Positions 1 to 9,016 of a stretch of DNA of 64,000 nt are shown piece by piece; position 1 is the stretch's first letter; every line of letters starts with the position of its first letter. The stretch is taken from the NCBI GenBank assembly GCA_947492475.1, contig CANLNM010000006.1:1-64000 (forward strand). Direction: 5' to 3'. Origin of the DNA: an uncultured Paracoccaceae bacterium. GTDB taxonomy: Bacteria > Pseudomonadota > Alphaproteobacteria > Rhodobacterales > Rhodobacteraceae. The notes under the pieces are model-generated. The model saw only the letters and a program-made list of their open reading frames with translations, was not told where the DNA came from and did not search any database. A program made the position numbers and the translations under genes.

Positions 1-81
1 CCATTCCGCCGCGACGCAATGAAAAAACCCGTCCAAGTCGCAGGGATTAACCCAGACGACATGCAAAAAGAACAGGTGTAA
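1..81 (+). CDS. C-terminal end of a truncated gene, possibly sulfoacetaldehyde acetyltransferase
   Basis: The first 26 codons in frame 1 are open and end in TAA six bases before the next gene, so this is the 3' end of a gene that starts outside the window. The visible tail reads PFRRDAMKKPVQVAGI and then NPDDMQKEQV. From memory this resembles the end of sulfoacetaldehyde acetyltransferase (Xsc), and a YeiH-type exporter next door would fit sulfonate breakdown, because sulfite or sulfate must leave the cell. The assignment is inference from a short tail. Confidence 0.4.
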   Translation, partial: PFRRDAMKKPVQVAGINPDDMQKEQV

Positions 82-87
82 GGCAAT

Positions 88-1122
88 ATGTCATTGCAAT
101 CGAAACTGACCATGTCCGGCAATGATTTTGCCGGGCGTGCCAAGGAACTGTTTCCCGGCATTCTGGTGTCAGTGCTGGTCGCATTGGCAGCGCAATTTGT
201 GGCCGAGCATTACGGTGCGCCGGCCATGTTGATGGCGTTGCTGTTTGGGATTGCACTGAATTTCCTGAGTGAGCCGGGGCCAACAGCCGACGGGATTGCC
301 TTTACGGGGCGCACGGTGTTGCGGTTCGGGGTTGCCATTTTGGGGGCCCGGATTTCGGTCGAGTTGTTGATTTCGCTGGGCTGGGGCATGATTGCATTGC
401 TGCTGGTCGGCGTGGCTGCGACGATCCTGTTTGGGGTCGTTTTGGCGCGGTTCATTGGGCAGGGGCCTAGGTTTGCCATTTTGACGGCCGGTTCGGTCGC
501 GATCTGTGGTGCATCGGCGGCAATGGCCATTGCGGCTGTGTTGCCTAAGGATGAAAAATCCGAACGCAACTTGCTGTTCACAGTGTTGGGCGTGACGGTT
601 TTGTCGACAATGGCGATGATCCTTTATCCGATCCTGACCAACGCGTTAGGGTTTGATGACACGACGGCTGGGGCCTTTATTGGGGCGACTGTCCATGATG
701 TGGCCCAAGTGGTCGGGGCTGGGTTTTCTATCTCTGACACGGCTGGGGAAACCTCGACATTGGTTAAACTGATCCGTGTGTCTTTGTTGGCGCCTGTGGT
801 GGTGATCATCACCCTGTTCTGGCGCAATAGCGACGCCGATGACGACGGAAAGCGGCCACCGATCGTGCCGTTCTTTGTGCTTGGGTTTTTGTTCATGGCG
901 GGGATCAATTCGCTTGGCCTGATCCCGGCCAGTGTCGGCGCTTTGTTGGCGAAAACGTCCAGCTGGGCCTTGTTGTCAGCGATTGCCGCTGTCGGCATGA
1001 AGACAGACCTGCGCAATGTCATTCAAGTTGGCGGCGGTGCAATTGCGCTGATCGTTGCAGAAACCTTGTTCCTGGCATTGCTGGCATTGGGCGGCATTAT
1101 GTTGCTGGATCTGACACCTTAA
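88..1122 (+). CDS. YeiH/UPF0324 family membrane protein, putative sulfite/sulfate exporter
   Basis: This 344-residue protein is almost entirely hydrophobic, with about ten predicted membrane segments. It has the glycine-rich stretches typical of the UPF0324/YeiH family (for example AILTAGSVAICGASAAMAIA near residues 129-148 and GAFIGATVHDVAQVVGAG near 195-212). Family members have been proposed to export sulfite or sulfate released by organosulfonate degradation, but transport is poorly proven. The gene follows a truncated gene by six bases, so the two are probably co-transcribed. A hairpin at 1129-1153 closes the unit against the convergent regulator. The family call is firm and the substrate is inferred. 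Confidence 0.85.
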   Translation: MSLQSKLTMSGNDFAGRAKELFPGILVSVLVALAAQFVAEHYGAPAMLMALLFGIALNFLSEPGPTADGIAFTGRTVLRFGVAILGARISVELLISLGWGMIALLLVGVAATILFGVVLARFIGQGPRFAILTAGSVAICGASAAMAIAAVLPKDEKSERNLLFTVLGVTVLSTMAMILYPILTNALGFDDTTAGAFIGATVHDVAQVVGAGFSISDTAGETSTLVKLIRVSLLAPVVVIITLFWRNSDADDDGKRPPIVPFFVLGFLFMAGINSLGLIPASVGALLAKTSSWALLSAIAAVGMKTDLRNVIQVGGGAIALIVAETLFLALLALGGIMLLDLTP

Positions 1123-1128
1123 ACATGG

Positions 1129-1153
1129 ATGCCCCGGCCAATGGCTGGGGCAT
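1129..1153. terminator. Hairpin between convergent genes
   Basis: ATGCCCC-GGCC and GGCT-GGGGCAT form an 11-bp stem with one G-U pair and a three-base AAT loop. It sits between the stop of the YeiH-type gene and the stop of the convergent narR-like gene. The tail is only weakly T-rich, so it is a candidate terminator for either strand. Confidence 0.55.
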
Positions 1154-1164
1154 TTCACCTGCAT

Positions 1165-1863
1165 TTACGATGAAAAGTCGTCGATAAACACGCTGGGTTT
1201 GGCGATGGTTTTCAGGTCATCGATATTGGTGATCGTCACCTGATTGCCGTCAATTTCGACGCCATAGGGCCGCAACGCCTTGATCGACCGCGATAGGTTT
1301 TCCGGGGTCATCCCCAAAAAAGAAGCCAAGCGCCGTTTTTCCTGTGACAGCTTAAATTCCAGCGCATTTTCTGAAAAATTAGACGTGCGCAGGATGTAAT
1401 TGGCCAGCCGTTCCAGCGATGTGCGCAATTTGAGGTTCTTGGTGTTTTTGACCAGCGACCGATAGCATTGCGCCAATTCGGTCACTACAGCGCGGGCAAA
1501 TTCGCTGTCTTGTTCAAAAATGGCGCGCACATCTGTCGACGGGATCATGATCACACGCGATTTTTCAGCGGTGCGCGCGGACATCAAATAGGGACCGTCC
1601 TTAATCGTGGCCGCCAAGATGAACGTGGAAATGGGCCGCACATTGGCCATGGATGTTTCGCGTCCATTCCAATTGGCGTGCAATTCGATATTGCCCGACA
1701 CCACGATGTGCAAAAAGTCAGATGGATCGCCTTCGGTGATCAATTCCACCTGCGCGGGAAACGTCTGAACATAGGCGCCGCGGATCAGCGTGTGAAAGCA
1801 TTCCTCAGACATATCTTTGAACAAATTGAGCGAACGAATCGCTGGAATATCGTCTGGGCGCAC
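1165..1863 (-). CDS. narR: NarR-type Crp/Fnr family transcriptional regulator
   Basis: The 232-residue protein has an N-terminal cyclic-nucleotide-binding-like beta barrel (about 15-125), a long dimer helix and a C-terminal helix-turn-helix (about 174-200, RRLASFLGMTPENLSRSIKAL). The only cysteines are at about 22 and 133, so it lacks the four-cysteine iron-sulfur ligand set of true Fnr. In Paracoccus the cluster-less family member NarR activates nar genes in response to nitrate or nitrite. Divergent placement from narK, with Fnr-type boxes between, supports the same role here. A Dnr-like NO or redox sensor is the main alternative. Confidence 0.8.
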   Translation of the reverse strand: MRPDDIPAIRSLNLFKDMSEECFHTLIRGAYVQTFPAQVELITEGDPSDFLHIVVSGNIELHANWNGRETSMANVRPISTFILAATIKDGPYLMSARTAEKSRVIMIPSTDVRAIFEQDSEFARAVVTELAQCYRSLVKNTKNLKLRTSLERLANYILRTSNFSENALEFKLSQEKRRLASFLGMTPENLSRSIKALRPYGVEIDGNQVTITNIDDLKTIAKPSVFIDDFSS

Positions 1864-1904
1864 GTCGGTTCCTTTGGCTTTTGTTCGAACGATAAGTGGC
1901 TCGA

Positions 1905-1918
1905 TTGATAAATGTCAA
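1905..1918. promoter_or_regulatory. Fnr/NarR-type box proximal to narR
   Basis: TTGAT-AAAT-GTCAA matches the Fnr-family consensus TTGAY-N4-RTCAA. It is centred about 48 bases upstream of the narR start, so it could serve autoregulation or the divergent promoter. Confidence 0.65.
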
Positions 1919-2018
1919 GTGCTGAATTGATCATCATAAGATCAACCATAGACAATTGTTTCGGGGCACCCCGCATTCATCAAGGGTCCGATTATTTAAC
2001 ACACCCTTTTGCCATTTG

Positions 2019-2032
2019 TTGATCTGCATCAA
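2019..2032. promoter_or_regulatory. Perfect Fnr/NarR-type box upstream of narK
   Basis: TTGAT-CTGC-ATCAA is a perfect Fnr-family palindrome. Its centre lies about 85 bases before the narK1 start codon. With an Fnr-type activator bound at about -41.5, transcription would begin near 2067, leaving a leader of roughly 45 bases. This is the likely anaerobic or nitrate control site of the whole nar operon. Confidence 0.8.
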
Positions 2033-2110
2033 GAGCGCGCCCCCCGATCTGCCGTTGTGTCGTTTGGAAACAAGGCGGCGAAACCCCCGCAATCGTAATG
2101 GAGGGGCCCA

Positions 2111-3556
2111 ATGGAGCTTCAAAATAAAGCCACTTCTCTGTGGTCAAACTTCTTCAATGTGAGAATGGTGCAGATCCGTACCTTCCACATGACGTGGTTT
2201 GCGTTCTTTGCATGTTTCTTTGCGTGGTTCGGTATCGCGCCAATGATGATCATCGTGCGCGAAGAATTGGGCCTGACCAAATCCCAAGTGGGTTGGACCA
2301 TCATCGCATCTGTTGCCGTGACCATTTTTGCGCGGCTGTTTATCGGCTGGCTATGTGACCGGATCGGGCCAAGGCTCGCCTATACGTGGTTGTTGGTTTT
2401 GGGGTCGCTGCCGGTGGCAGGGATCGGTCTGGCCGATGATTTCACATCCTTCCTGTTGTTCCGGTTGGCCATTGGTGTGATCGGCGCGTCCTTTGTGATC
2501 ACGCAGTACCACACATCTGTTATGTTCGCGCCCAACGTGGTTGGCACCGCAAACGCAACATCCGCTGGCTGGGGGAACCTGGGTGGTGGTGTGACACAGA
2601 TTGTGATGCCGCTGATCTTTACTGGCTTTATCGTTGGTTTCAGCTTTACCGACGCCCAAGCATGGCGGGCATCTATGGTGCTGGTTGGGGCCATCACATT
2701 TTGTATCGGGATCGCCTATTATTTCCTGACCCAAGATGCGCCCGACGGAAACTATAAAGACCTGCGCGCCAAAGGCATGTTGCCCTCAAAGGCGAAAGTC
2801 ACCGGCGCCTATTTTCAGGCCATGGCCGATTATCGTGTTTGGCTGATGTTTGTCATCTACGGCGCCTGCTTTGGGGTTGAATTGTTGGTGAACGGGTCCA
2901 TCGCGCTCTACTTCGTTGATTACTTTGATTATTTCAACGACAAGCCACTGGCCGAAGCTGCGGTTACCGCGGGAATGATCGCGTCGCTGTTTGGTCTGAT
3001 GAACATCTTTGCCCGGACATTGGGCGGCATCTTTGGCGATAACTTTGCATCGCTTTGGGGCCTGAAAGGCCGGACAAGCTGGCTGTTTATCGTGCTGCTG
3101 GCCGAAGGCATCGCACTGATGCTGTTCAGCCAGATGCCGATCCTGCTGTTGGCCATTCCGACATTGATCCTCTTTTCGCTCTGCACCCAGATGTCCGAAG
3201 GCGCGACCTATTCGGTGGTTCCATTCGTCAACAAAAAAGCGCTTGGCGCGGTTGCCGGTGTGGTTGGCGCGGGCGGCAACGCTGGTGCGGTTCTGGGGGG
3301 CTTCTTGCTGAAGTCCGAAGCCTACAACAGCCGCTGGGATGATGCCTACTTCCTGATCGGTATGATTGTGACCGGGGTTGCGTTCTTGGCCCTGTTTATC
3401 CGGTTCTCGCCTGAAAAAGAGGCCGAAGAACGGGCATTATTCGAAGCTGCGAACATGGAAGTCCTGCAATATCGTGCAGACGAAGCCAACGCAGCGCTGC
3501 GCCATTCGGTTGAGATCGTCGAAGAGTACCGCAGCAAACACCCCGACAAAATGTAA
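2111..3556 (+). CDS. narK1: NarK1-type nitrate transporter (major facilitator superfamily)
   Basis: The 481-residue protein has about 12 membrane segments and the nitrate-signature loop GWGNLGGG at residues 153-160, typical of NarK/NasA nitrate/nitrite porters. The first gene of a two-transporter set usually corresponds to NarK1, a proton-nitrate symporter thought to start respiration. A GGAGGGG ribosome site lies just before the ATG. It leads the nar operon and is followed 57 bases later by narK2. In Paracoccus the two domains are fused into one protein. The type assignment rests on position and similarity of motifs. Confidence 0.88.
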   Translation: MELQNKATSLWSNFFNVRMVQIRTFHMTWFAFFACFFAWFGIAPMMIIVREELGLTKSQVGWTIIASVAVTIFARLFIGWLCDRIGPRLAYTWLLVLGSLPVAGIGLADDFTSFLLFRLAIGVIGASFVITQYHTSVMFAPNVVGTANATSAGWGNLGGGVTQIVMPLIFTGFIVGFSFTDAQAWRASMVLVGAITFCIGIAYYFLTQDAPDGNYKDLRAKGMLPSKAKVTGAYFQAMADYRVWLMFVIYGACFGVELLVNGSIALYFVDYFDYFNDKPLAEAAVTAGMIASLFGLMNIFARTLGGIFGDNFASLWGLKGRTSWLFIVLLAEGIALMLFSQMPILLLAIPTLILFSLCTQMSEGATYSVVPFVNKKALGAVAGVVGAGGNAGAVLGGFLLKSEAYNSRWDDAYFLIGMIVTGVAFLALFIRFSPEKEAEERALFEAANMEVLQYRADEANAALRHSVEIVEEYRSKHPDKM

Positions 3557-3613
3557 TCCAAAATATAGGTGGGCCAAACAGGCCCGCCTCAACTCCACCC
3601 AAGGAGATAGAAC

Positions 3614-5230
3614 GTGGGACAAGACCTTAGAAACTGGAATGTAGAGGACGAAAGTTACTGGTCCTCAACGGGGAAGGCCATCGCCACCCGTAACTTGTGG
3701 ATTTCGATCCCGTCCCTGCTTTGCGGCTTTGCTGTTTGGCTGTACTGGGGCATCATCACCGTTCAAATGGTGAATTTGGATTTTGGGTTTGCCAAATCTG
3801 ATCTGTTTACGCTGGGCGCGATTGCCGGTCTGACCGGGGCGACGCTGCGTATTCCTTCAACGTTTTTCATTCGGATCGCGGGCGGGCGAAACACGATTGT
3901 GTTCACCACCGCATTGCTGATGATCCCGGCCATTGGGGCGGGCATGGCATTGCAGGATCCTGACACCCCATTGTGGTACTTCCAGATCCTTGCGTTTCTG
4001 TCTGGTATCGGTGGCGGTAACTTCTCGTCTTCGATGTCCAACATCAGTTTCTTTTACCCCAAGAAAATCCAGGGCTACGCGCTGGGGATGAATGCGGGTC
4101 TGGGCAACTTTGGTGTGACCACTATGCAAATTCTAATCCCACTGGCCATGACAATGGGCCTGTTTGGGGGCGAAAGCCGCACCTTGGTCAACACATCCGG
4201 GACCTTGATTGGTAAAATCCCAGCCGGGACAGAAACCTATATCCAAAACGCCGGTCTGATCTGGTTGGTGTTCCTTGTGCCGCTGGCCATCATCGGCTGG
4301 ATGGGCATGAACAACATCCGCGACGAACATGTGTCACCTGACATCCCAAGCCCGGTCGGGTCCTTTGCGATCATCACCGGTATGCTGGCAATTGGTTTTG
4401 TCACTGCGGCCTTTGGTCTGTGGTTGCTGCTGCCAAGCGTCGAAGGCGGTTTGCCAACGTCTGGCATGGGCATTTCCAAATGGATCGTGCTGCCGATCGT
4501 GATCACCCTGACCGTTCTGGGCCTGAAAATGATCCCCGGCGCTGTGGGTCAAAACCTCAGCCGTCAGTACAAAATCTTTGGCAACAAACACACTTGGGCG
4601 ATGACCGTGATCTACACAATGACCTTTGGGTCGTTCATCGGGTATTCGGCTGCTCTGGCGCTGACCATCAAGGTTGTGTTCGGGTTTAGCCACGTCGAAG
4701 TCGACGGTGTGATGACCCATGACATGGTCAACCCCAACGGCCCATCTGCGTTGATGTTTGCCTGGATGGGGCCCTTTATCGGTGCGTTGATCCGGCCTAT
4801 TGGCGGCATGTGGGCCGACAAAATGGGCGGTGCCAAAGTGACGCAAATCATCTCGGTTGTGATGGTTGGCTCGGCTCTGGGCGTGGCGTACTTCATCCAG
4901 CAGGCCTATTCATCCGCAACTCCTGAACAGTTCTTCTACCCCTTCTTGGGTCTGTTCCTGATCTTGTTCGCAGCCACAGGGATCGGCAACGGGTCGACCT
5001 TCCGCACCATCGCGATGGTGTTCAACAAAGAGCAGGCCGGTCCTGCGCTGGGTTGGACAGCTGCGGTTGCGGCCTACGGTGCATTCATCATCCCCAAAGT
5101 GTTCGGCGAACAGCTGAAAGCGGGACATCCTGAATACGCCCTTTATGGCTTTGCGATCTTCTATGCGGTCTGCATCGCGATCAACTACTGGTTCTACCTG
5201 CGCCCGAATGCGTACGTAAAGAACCCTTAA
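3614..5230 (+). CDS. narK2: NarK2-type nitrate/nitrite antiporter (major facilitator superfamily)
   Basis: The 538-residue membrane protein starts at GTG with AAGGAG seven bases upstream. It has a short hydrophilic N-terminus, about 12 membrane segments and a nitrate-signature-like stretch GMNAGLGNFG at 158-167. NarK2 proteins exchange periplasmic nitrate for cytoplasmic nitrite, removing the toxic product of NarG. It is longer than narK1, with insertions between helices (about residues 190-225 and 360-375). It sits between narK1 and narG in the same transcription unit. Confidence 0.88.
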   Translation: MGQDLRNWNVEDESYWSSTGKAIATRNLWISIPSLLCGFAVWLYWGIITVQMVNLDFGFAKSDLFTLGAIAGLTGATLRIPSTFFIRIAGGRNTIVFTTALLMIPAIGAGMALQDPDTPLWYFQILAFLSGIGGGNFSSSMSNISFFYPKKIQGYALGMNAGLGNFGVTTMQILIPLAMTMGLFGGESRTLVNTSGTLIGKIPAGTETYIQNAGLIWLVFLVPLAIIGWMGMNNIRDEHVSPDIPSPVGSFAIITGMLAIGFVTAAFGLWLLLPSVEGGLPTSGMGISKWIVLPIVITLTVLGLKMIPGAVGQNLSRQYKIFGNKHTWAMTVIYTMTFGSFIGYSAALALTIKVVFGFSHVEVDGVMTHDMVNPNGPSALMFAWMGPFIGALIRPIGGMWADKMGGAKVTQIISVVMVGSALGVAYFIQQAYSSATPEQFFYPFLGLFLILFAATGIGNGSTFRTIAMVFNKEQAGPALGWTAAVAAYGAFIIPKVFGEQLKAGHPEYALYGFAIFYAVCIAINYWFYLRPNAYVKNP

Positions 5231-5292
5231 ACTGACGCCAACCTGCCCGGTGTCAGCACCGGGCAGGCCAGCCTTATCTAGGAGCCTGAGAC

Positions 5293-8200
5293 ATGAGCCA
5301 CCTGCTCGACAGACTGAACTTCTTGCAATCCAAGGAAATCGAGACATTCTCGGATGGCCATGGGCAAGTGACCCGCGAAAACCGCGATTGGGAAGATACC
5401 TATCGCAACCGCTGGCGGCACGACAAAATTGTGCGCTCTACACATGGTGTGAACTGCACAGGGTCCTGTAGCTGGAAAATCTACGTCAAATCCGGCATCG
5501 TGACTTGGGAAACCCAACAAACAGATTATCCGCGCACCCGCGCTGGATTGCCAAACCACGAACCCCGCGGTTGTGCCCGTGGCGCCAGCTATAGCTGGTA
5601 CTTGTATTCCGCGAACCGGGTGAAAAACCCGTTGATCCGGGGCAAGCTGATGAAGGTTTGGCGCGACATGCGCAAAACCATGTCCCCCACAGATGCGTGG
5701 ACAAAATTGCAGGGCGATCCGATCCTGCGCGCCAATTATGTGACCAGCCGCGGCAAAGGCGGGTTTGTGCGCGCCACATGGGACGAAGCCACCGAAATTA
5801 TCGCCACGGCCAACGCCTATACCGCCAAAACATACGGTCCTGACCGGGTGTTTGGGTTCTCACCCATTCCGGCGATGTCGATGGTGTCTTATGCAGCTGG
5901 GTCCCGCTACCTGAGCCTGATGGGCGGCACATGTATGTCGTTCTATGACTGGTATTGCGATCTGCCACCTGCATCGCCCATGACATGGGGTGAACAGACC
6001 GACGTGCCTGAATCTGCGGATTGGTATAATGCCGGGTATCTGCTGCTGTGGGGATCCAACGTTCCGCAGACCCGGACGCCAGATGCGCATTTCTATACCG
6101 AAGCGCGCTATCGCGGCACCAAATCCGCTGTTATCTGCCCCGACTATTCCGAAGCCGCAAAATTCGGCGACGTCTGGCTGGCCCCCCAACAGGGCACCGA
6201 TGCGGCGCTGGCCATGGCCTTTGGTCATGTGATCCTGCGCGAATTCCATCTGGATCGTCAGGCCGAATATTTTGAGGATTATTGCCGCAAATATTCCGAC
6301 TTCCCAATGCTGGTGAAGCTGGAAGAAAAAGACGGCAAAATGGTCCCCGGACGGTTCCTGCGGGCCGATGATTTTGATGGCAAACTGGGTGAAAACGACA
6401 ATCCAGAATGGAAAACCATCGCGCTGGACGAAAACTCCAACAGCTTTGTTGCGCCAAACGGATCGGTTGGGTTCCGCTGGGATGGCAGCAAGGAATGGAA
6501 CCTAGAAGAACGCGCCAACAACACCGACACAAACCTGAAAATGTCCCTGATCCTAGCAGAGGATCATGATGAGGTTGTCGGCGTTGATTTCCCCTATTTC
6601 GGCGGCGTTGCCACTGAAAACTTTGTGAAATGTGACCACCCTGATGTGCTGACCCGCAACATGCCGGTCAAAACCATCAAACTGGCCGACGGCGAAGCCA
6701 AAGTCGCAACCGTGTTTGATCTGTTCTGCGCAAACTATGGTCTGGATCGTGGTTTGGGCGGCGAATGGATCGCCAAAGATTACAGCGATGATGTGCCCTA
6801 TAGTCCGAAATGGGCCGAAAAAATCACCGGTGTGGATGCCGACAAAATCGTCGCCGTTGCCCGTGAATTTGCGCTGAACGCTGAAAAGACCAAAGGCAAG
6901 TCCATGGTCATCCTCGGTGCTGGTCTAAACCACTGGTATCACATGGATATGAACTATCGCGGGATCATCAACATGTTGGTGATGTGCGGTTGTATCGGTC
7001 AGTCCGGCGGTGGCTGGAGCCACTATGTGGGCCAAGAAAAACTGCGCCCGCAAACCGGGTGGCAGCCGCTGGCATTCGCGCTGGATTGGGCGCGTCCACC
7101 CCGGCATATGAATTCCACATCCGCATGGTATGCGCACACAGATCAGTGGCGTTATGAAACCCTGACATCGGATGAAATTCTGTCGCCAACTGCGCCAGAG
7201 GGCGATTGGGACATTTCCCTGATCGACTATAACATCCGTGCCGAACGCATGGGCTGGTTGCCATCCGCACCTGCGCTGAAAACCAACCCGATCGAAGTTG
7301 CCAAAGCCGCGAAAGCCGCCGGGAAAGAAATCCCTGCCTATGTGGCGGAACAGCTGAAATCCGGCGATCTGGAAATGTCCTGCGAAGATCCGGATGCCCC
7401 CGAAAACTGGCCGCGCAACCTGTTTGTCTGGCGGTCCAACCTGCTGGGGTCATCTGGTAAAGGTCACGAATATTTCCTCAAACACCTGCTGGGCACCGAT
7501 CACGGTGTCATGGGCAAGGATTTAGGCGAAGATGGCGGTCAGAAACCGAAAGAGGCGGTCTGGCATGACGAGGCCCCCAAAGGCAAACTCGACCTGCTGG
7601 TGACCATTGATTTCCGGATGTCCACTACAGCGGTTTATTCCGATATCGTGCTGCCAACGGCGTCATGGTACGAAAAGAACGACCTGAATACATCCGATAT
7701 GCATCCGTTCATCCACCCGCTTCAGGCGGCGGTTGATCCGGCCTATGAATCCAAATCGGATTGGGAAATCTTCAAATCCATCGCCAAGAAATTCCAGGAA
7801 ATCGCCCCCGGTTATCTGGAACAGGAAACCGACATCGTCGCGCTGCCGATCCTGCATGACACCCCTGCCGAAATTGCGCAGGATCAGGTCAAGGATTGGA
7901 AAAAAGGCGAATGTGATCTGATCCCCGGTAAAACCGCACCAAACTATGTGGCGGTTCAGCGGGATTACACCGCGATCTATGATCGGTTCACCGCGCTGGG
8001 CCCATTGATGGACAAGGTCGGCAATGGCGGCAAAGGCATCGCATGGAAAACAGAACACGAAGTCCAGGAACTGCGTGATCTGAACGGTGTGGTTCTGGAT
8101 GGTCCGGCCAAAGGCTGTGCCAAGATCGACACCGATATCGACGCCACCGAAGTGATCCTGATGCTGGCCCCGGAAACCAACGGCGAAGTGGCCGTGAAAG

Positions 8201-9012
8201 CCTGGGACGAGCTGACCAAAGCCACAGGGCGCGAACATGCGCATTTGGCACGTGGTCAGGAACACGTGAAAATCCGGTTCCGTGATATTGCCGCTCAGCC
8301 GCGCAAAATCATCAGTTCGCCCACATGGTCCGGCATCGAAAGCGAAGAGGTTTGCTATAATGCGGGCTATACCAACGTTCACGAATTGATCCCATGGCGC
8401 ACACTCACCGGTCGCCAACAGCTGTATCAGGATCACCTGTGGATGCGCGCATTTGGCGAAGGGTTTGTGTCCTACCGTCCACCGGTCGATCTGAAAACGA
8501 TCACCAAGGACGTGCAGGATACGGGCGACAGCCTTGTGCTGAACTTTATCACGCCGCACCAGAAATGGGGCATCCATTCGACCTATTCGGACAACCTGTT
8601 GATGCTGACGCTGAACCGGGGTGGTCCTGTTGTTTGGCTGTCCGAAGTGGACGCCAAAAAGGCCGGCATCGAGGATAACGATTGGATCGAAGCCTACAAC
8701 GTCAACGGCGCGCTGACGGCGCGGGCGGTTGTATCGCAGCGGATGCGCGAAGGGACGGTGTTTATGTACCATGCGCAGGAAAAAATCGTGAACACACCGG
8801 GATCGGAAAAGACCGGTAATCGCGGTGGGATCCACAATTCCGTCACGCGGGCCACGCTGAAACCAACCCACATGATCGGCGGCTACGCCCATCAGAGCTA
8901 TGGCTTCAACTATTACGGCACGGTTGGGTCCAACCGGGACGAATTTGTTGTGGTTCGTAAGATGAAAAAGGTCGACTGGCTCGATGATGAAGCCCCCGCG
9001 AAGGAGGTGTAA
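5293..9012 (+). CDS. narG: Respiratory nitrate reductase alpha subunit NarG
   Basis: This 1239-residue protein is the catalytic molybdenum subunit that reduces nitrate to nitrite on the cytoplasmic face of the membrane. The FS0 iron-sulfur ligands are H51, C55, C59 and C94, the usual His-Cys3 arrangement. The Mo-ligating aspartate is D219 within SFYDWYCDLPP. The length matches known NarG. An AGGAGCC ribosome site precedes the ATG. It is followed by narH, whose ribosome site overlaps the last codons of narG, so the subunits are translated in step. Confidence 0.98.
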   Translation: MSHLLDRLNFLQSKEIETFSDGHGQVTRENRDWEDTYRNRWRHDKIVRSTHGVNCTGSCSWKIYVKSGIVTWETQQTDYPRTRAGLPNHEPRGCARGASYSWYLYSANRVKNPLIRGKLMKVWRDMRKTMSPTDAWTKLQGDPILRANYVTSRGKGGFVRATWDEATEIIATANAYTAKTYGPDRVFGFSPIPAMSMVSYAAGSRYLSLMGGTCMSFYDWYCDLPPASPMTWGEQTDVPESADWYNAGYLLLWGSNVPQTRTPDAHFYTEARYRGTKSAVICPDYSEAAKFGDVWLAPQQGTDAALAMAFGHVILREFHLDRQAEYFEDYCRKYSDFPMLVKLEEKDGKMVPGRFLRADDFDGKLGENDNPEWKTIALDENSNSFVAPNGSVGFRWDGSKEWNLEERANNTDTNLKMSLILAEDHDEVVGVDFPYFGGVATENFVKCDHPDVLTRNMPVKTIKLADGEAKVATVFDLFCANYGLDRGLGGEWIAKDYSDDVPYSPKWAEKITGVDADKIVAVAREFALNAEKTKGKSMVILGAGLNHWYHMDMNYRGIINMLVMCGCIGQSGGGWSHYVGQEKLRPQTGWQPLAFALDWARPPRHMNSTSAWYAHTDQWRYETLTSDEILSPTAPEGDWDISLIDYNIRAERMGWLPSAPALKTNPIEVAKAAKAAGKEIPAYVAEQLKSGDLEMSCEDPDAPENWPRNLFVWRSNLLGSSGKGHEYFLKHLLGTDHGVMGKDLGEDGGQKPKEAVWHDEAPKGKLDLLVTIDFRMSTTAVYSDIVLPTASWYEKNDLNTSDMHPFIHPLQAAVDPAYESKSDWEIFKSIAKKFQEIAPGYLEQETDIVALPILHDTPAEIAQDQVKDWKKGECDLIPGKTAPNYVAVQRDYTAIYDRFTALGPLMDKVGNGGKGIAWKTEHEVQELRDLNGVVLDGPAKGCAKIDTDIDATEVILMLAPETNGEVAVKAWDELTKATGREHAHLARGQEHVKIRFRDIAAQPRKIISSPTWSGIESEEVCYNAGYTNVHELIPWRTLTGRQQLYQDHLWMRAFGEGFVSYRPPVDLKTITKDVQDTGDSLVLNFITPHQKWGIHSTYSDNLLMLTLNRGGPVVWLSEVDAKKAGIEDNDWIEAYNVNGALTARAVVSQRMREGTVFMYHAQEKIVNTPGSEKTGNRGGIHNSVTRATLKPTHMIGGYAHQSYGFNYYGTVGSNRDEFVVVRKMKKVDWLDDEAPAKEV

Positions 9013-9016
9013 GACC

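Noticed and set aside
47..1022. Long minus-strand open frames inside the YeiH-type gene
   Set aside because: They have no family features and lie fully within a well-supported membrane-protein gene on the other strand.
1927..1945. TTGATC-N7-GATCAA as a third Fnr box
   Set aside because: The arms are good, but the nine-base spacing between the TTGAT and ATCAA half-sites is wrong for an Fnr-family dimer, which needs four.
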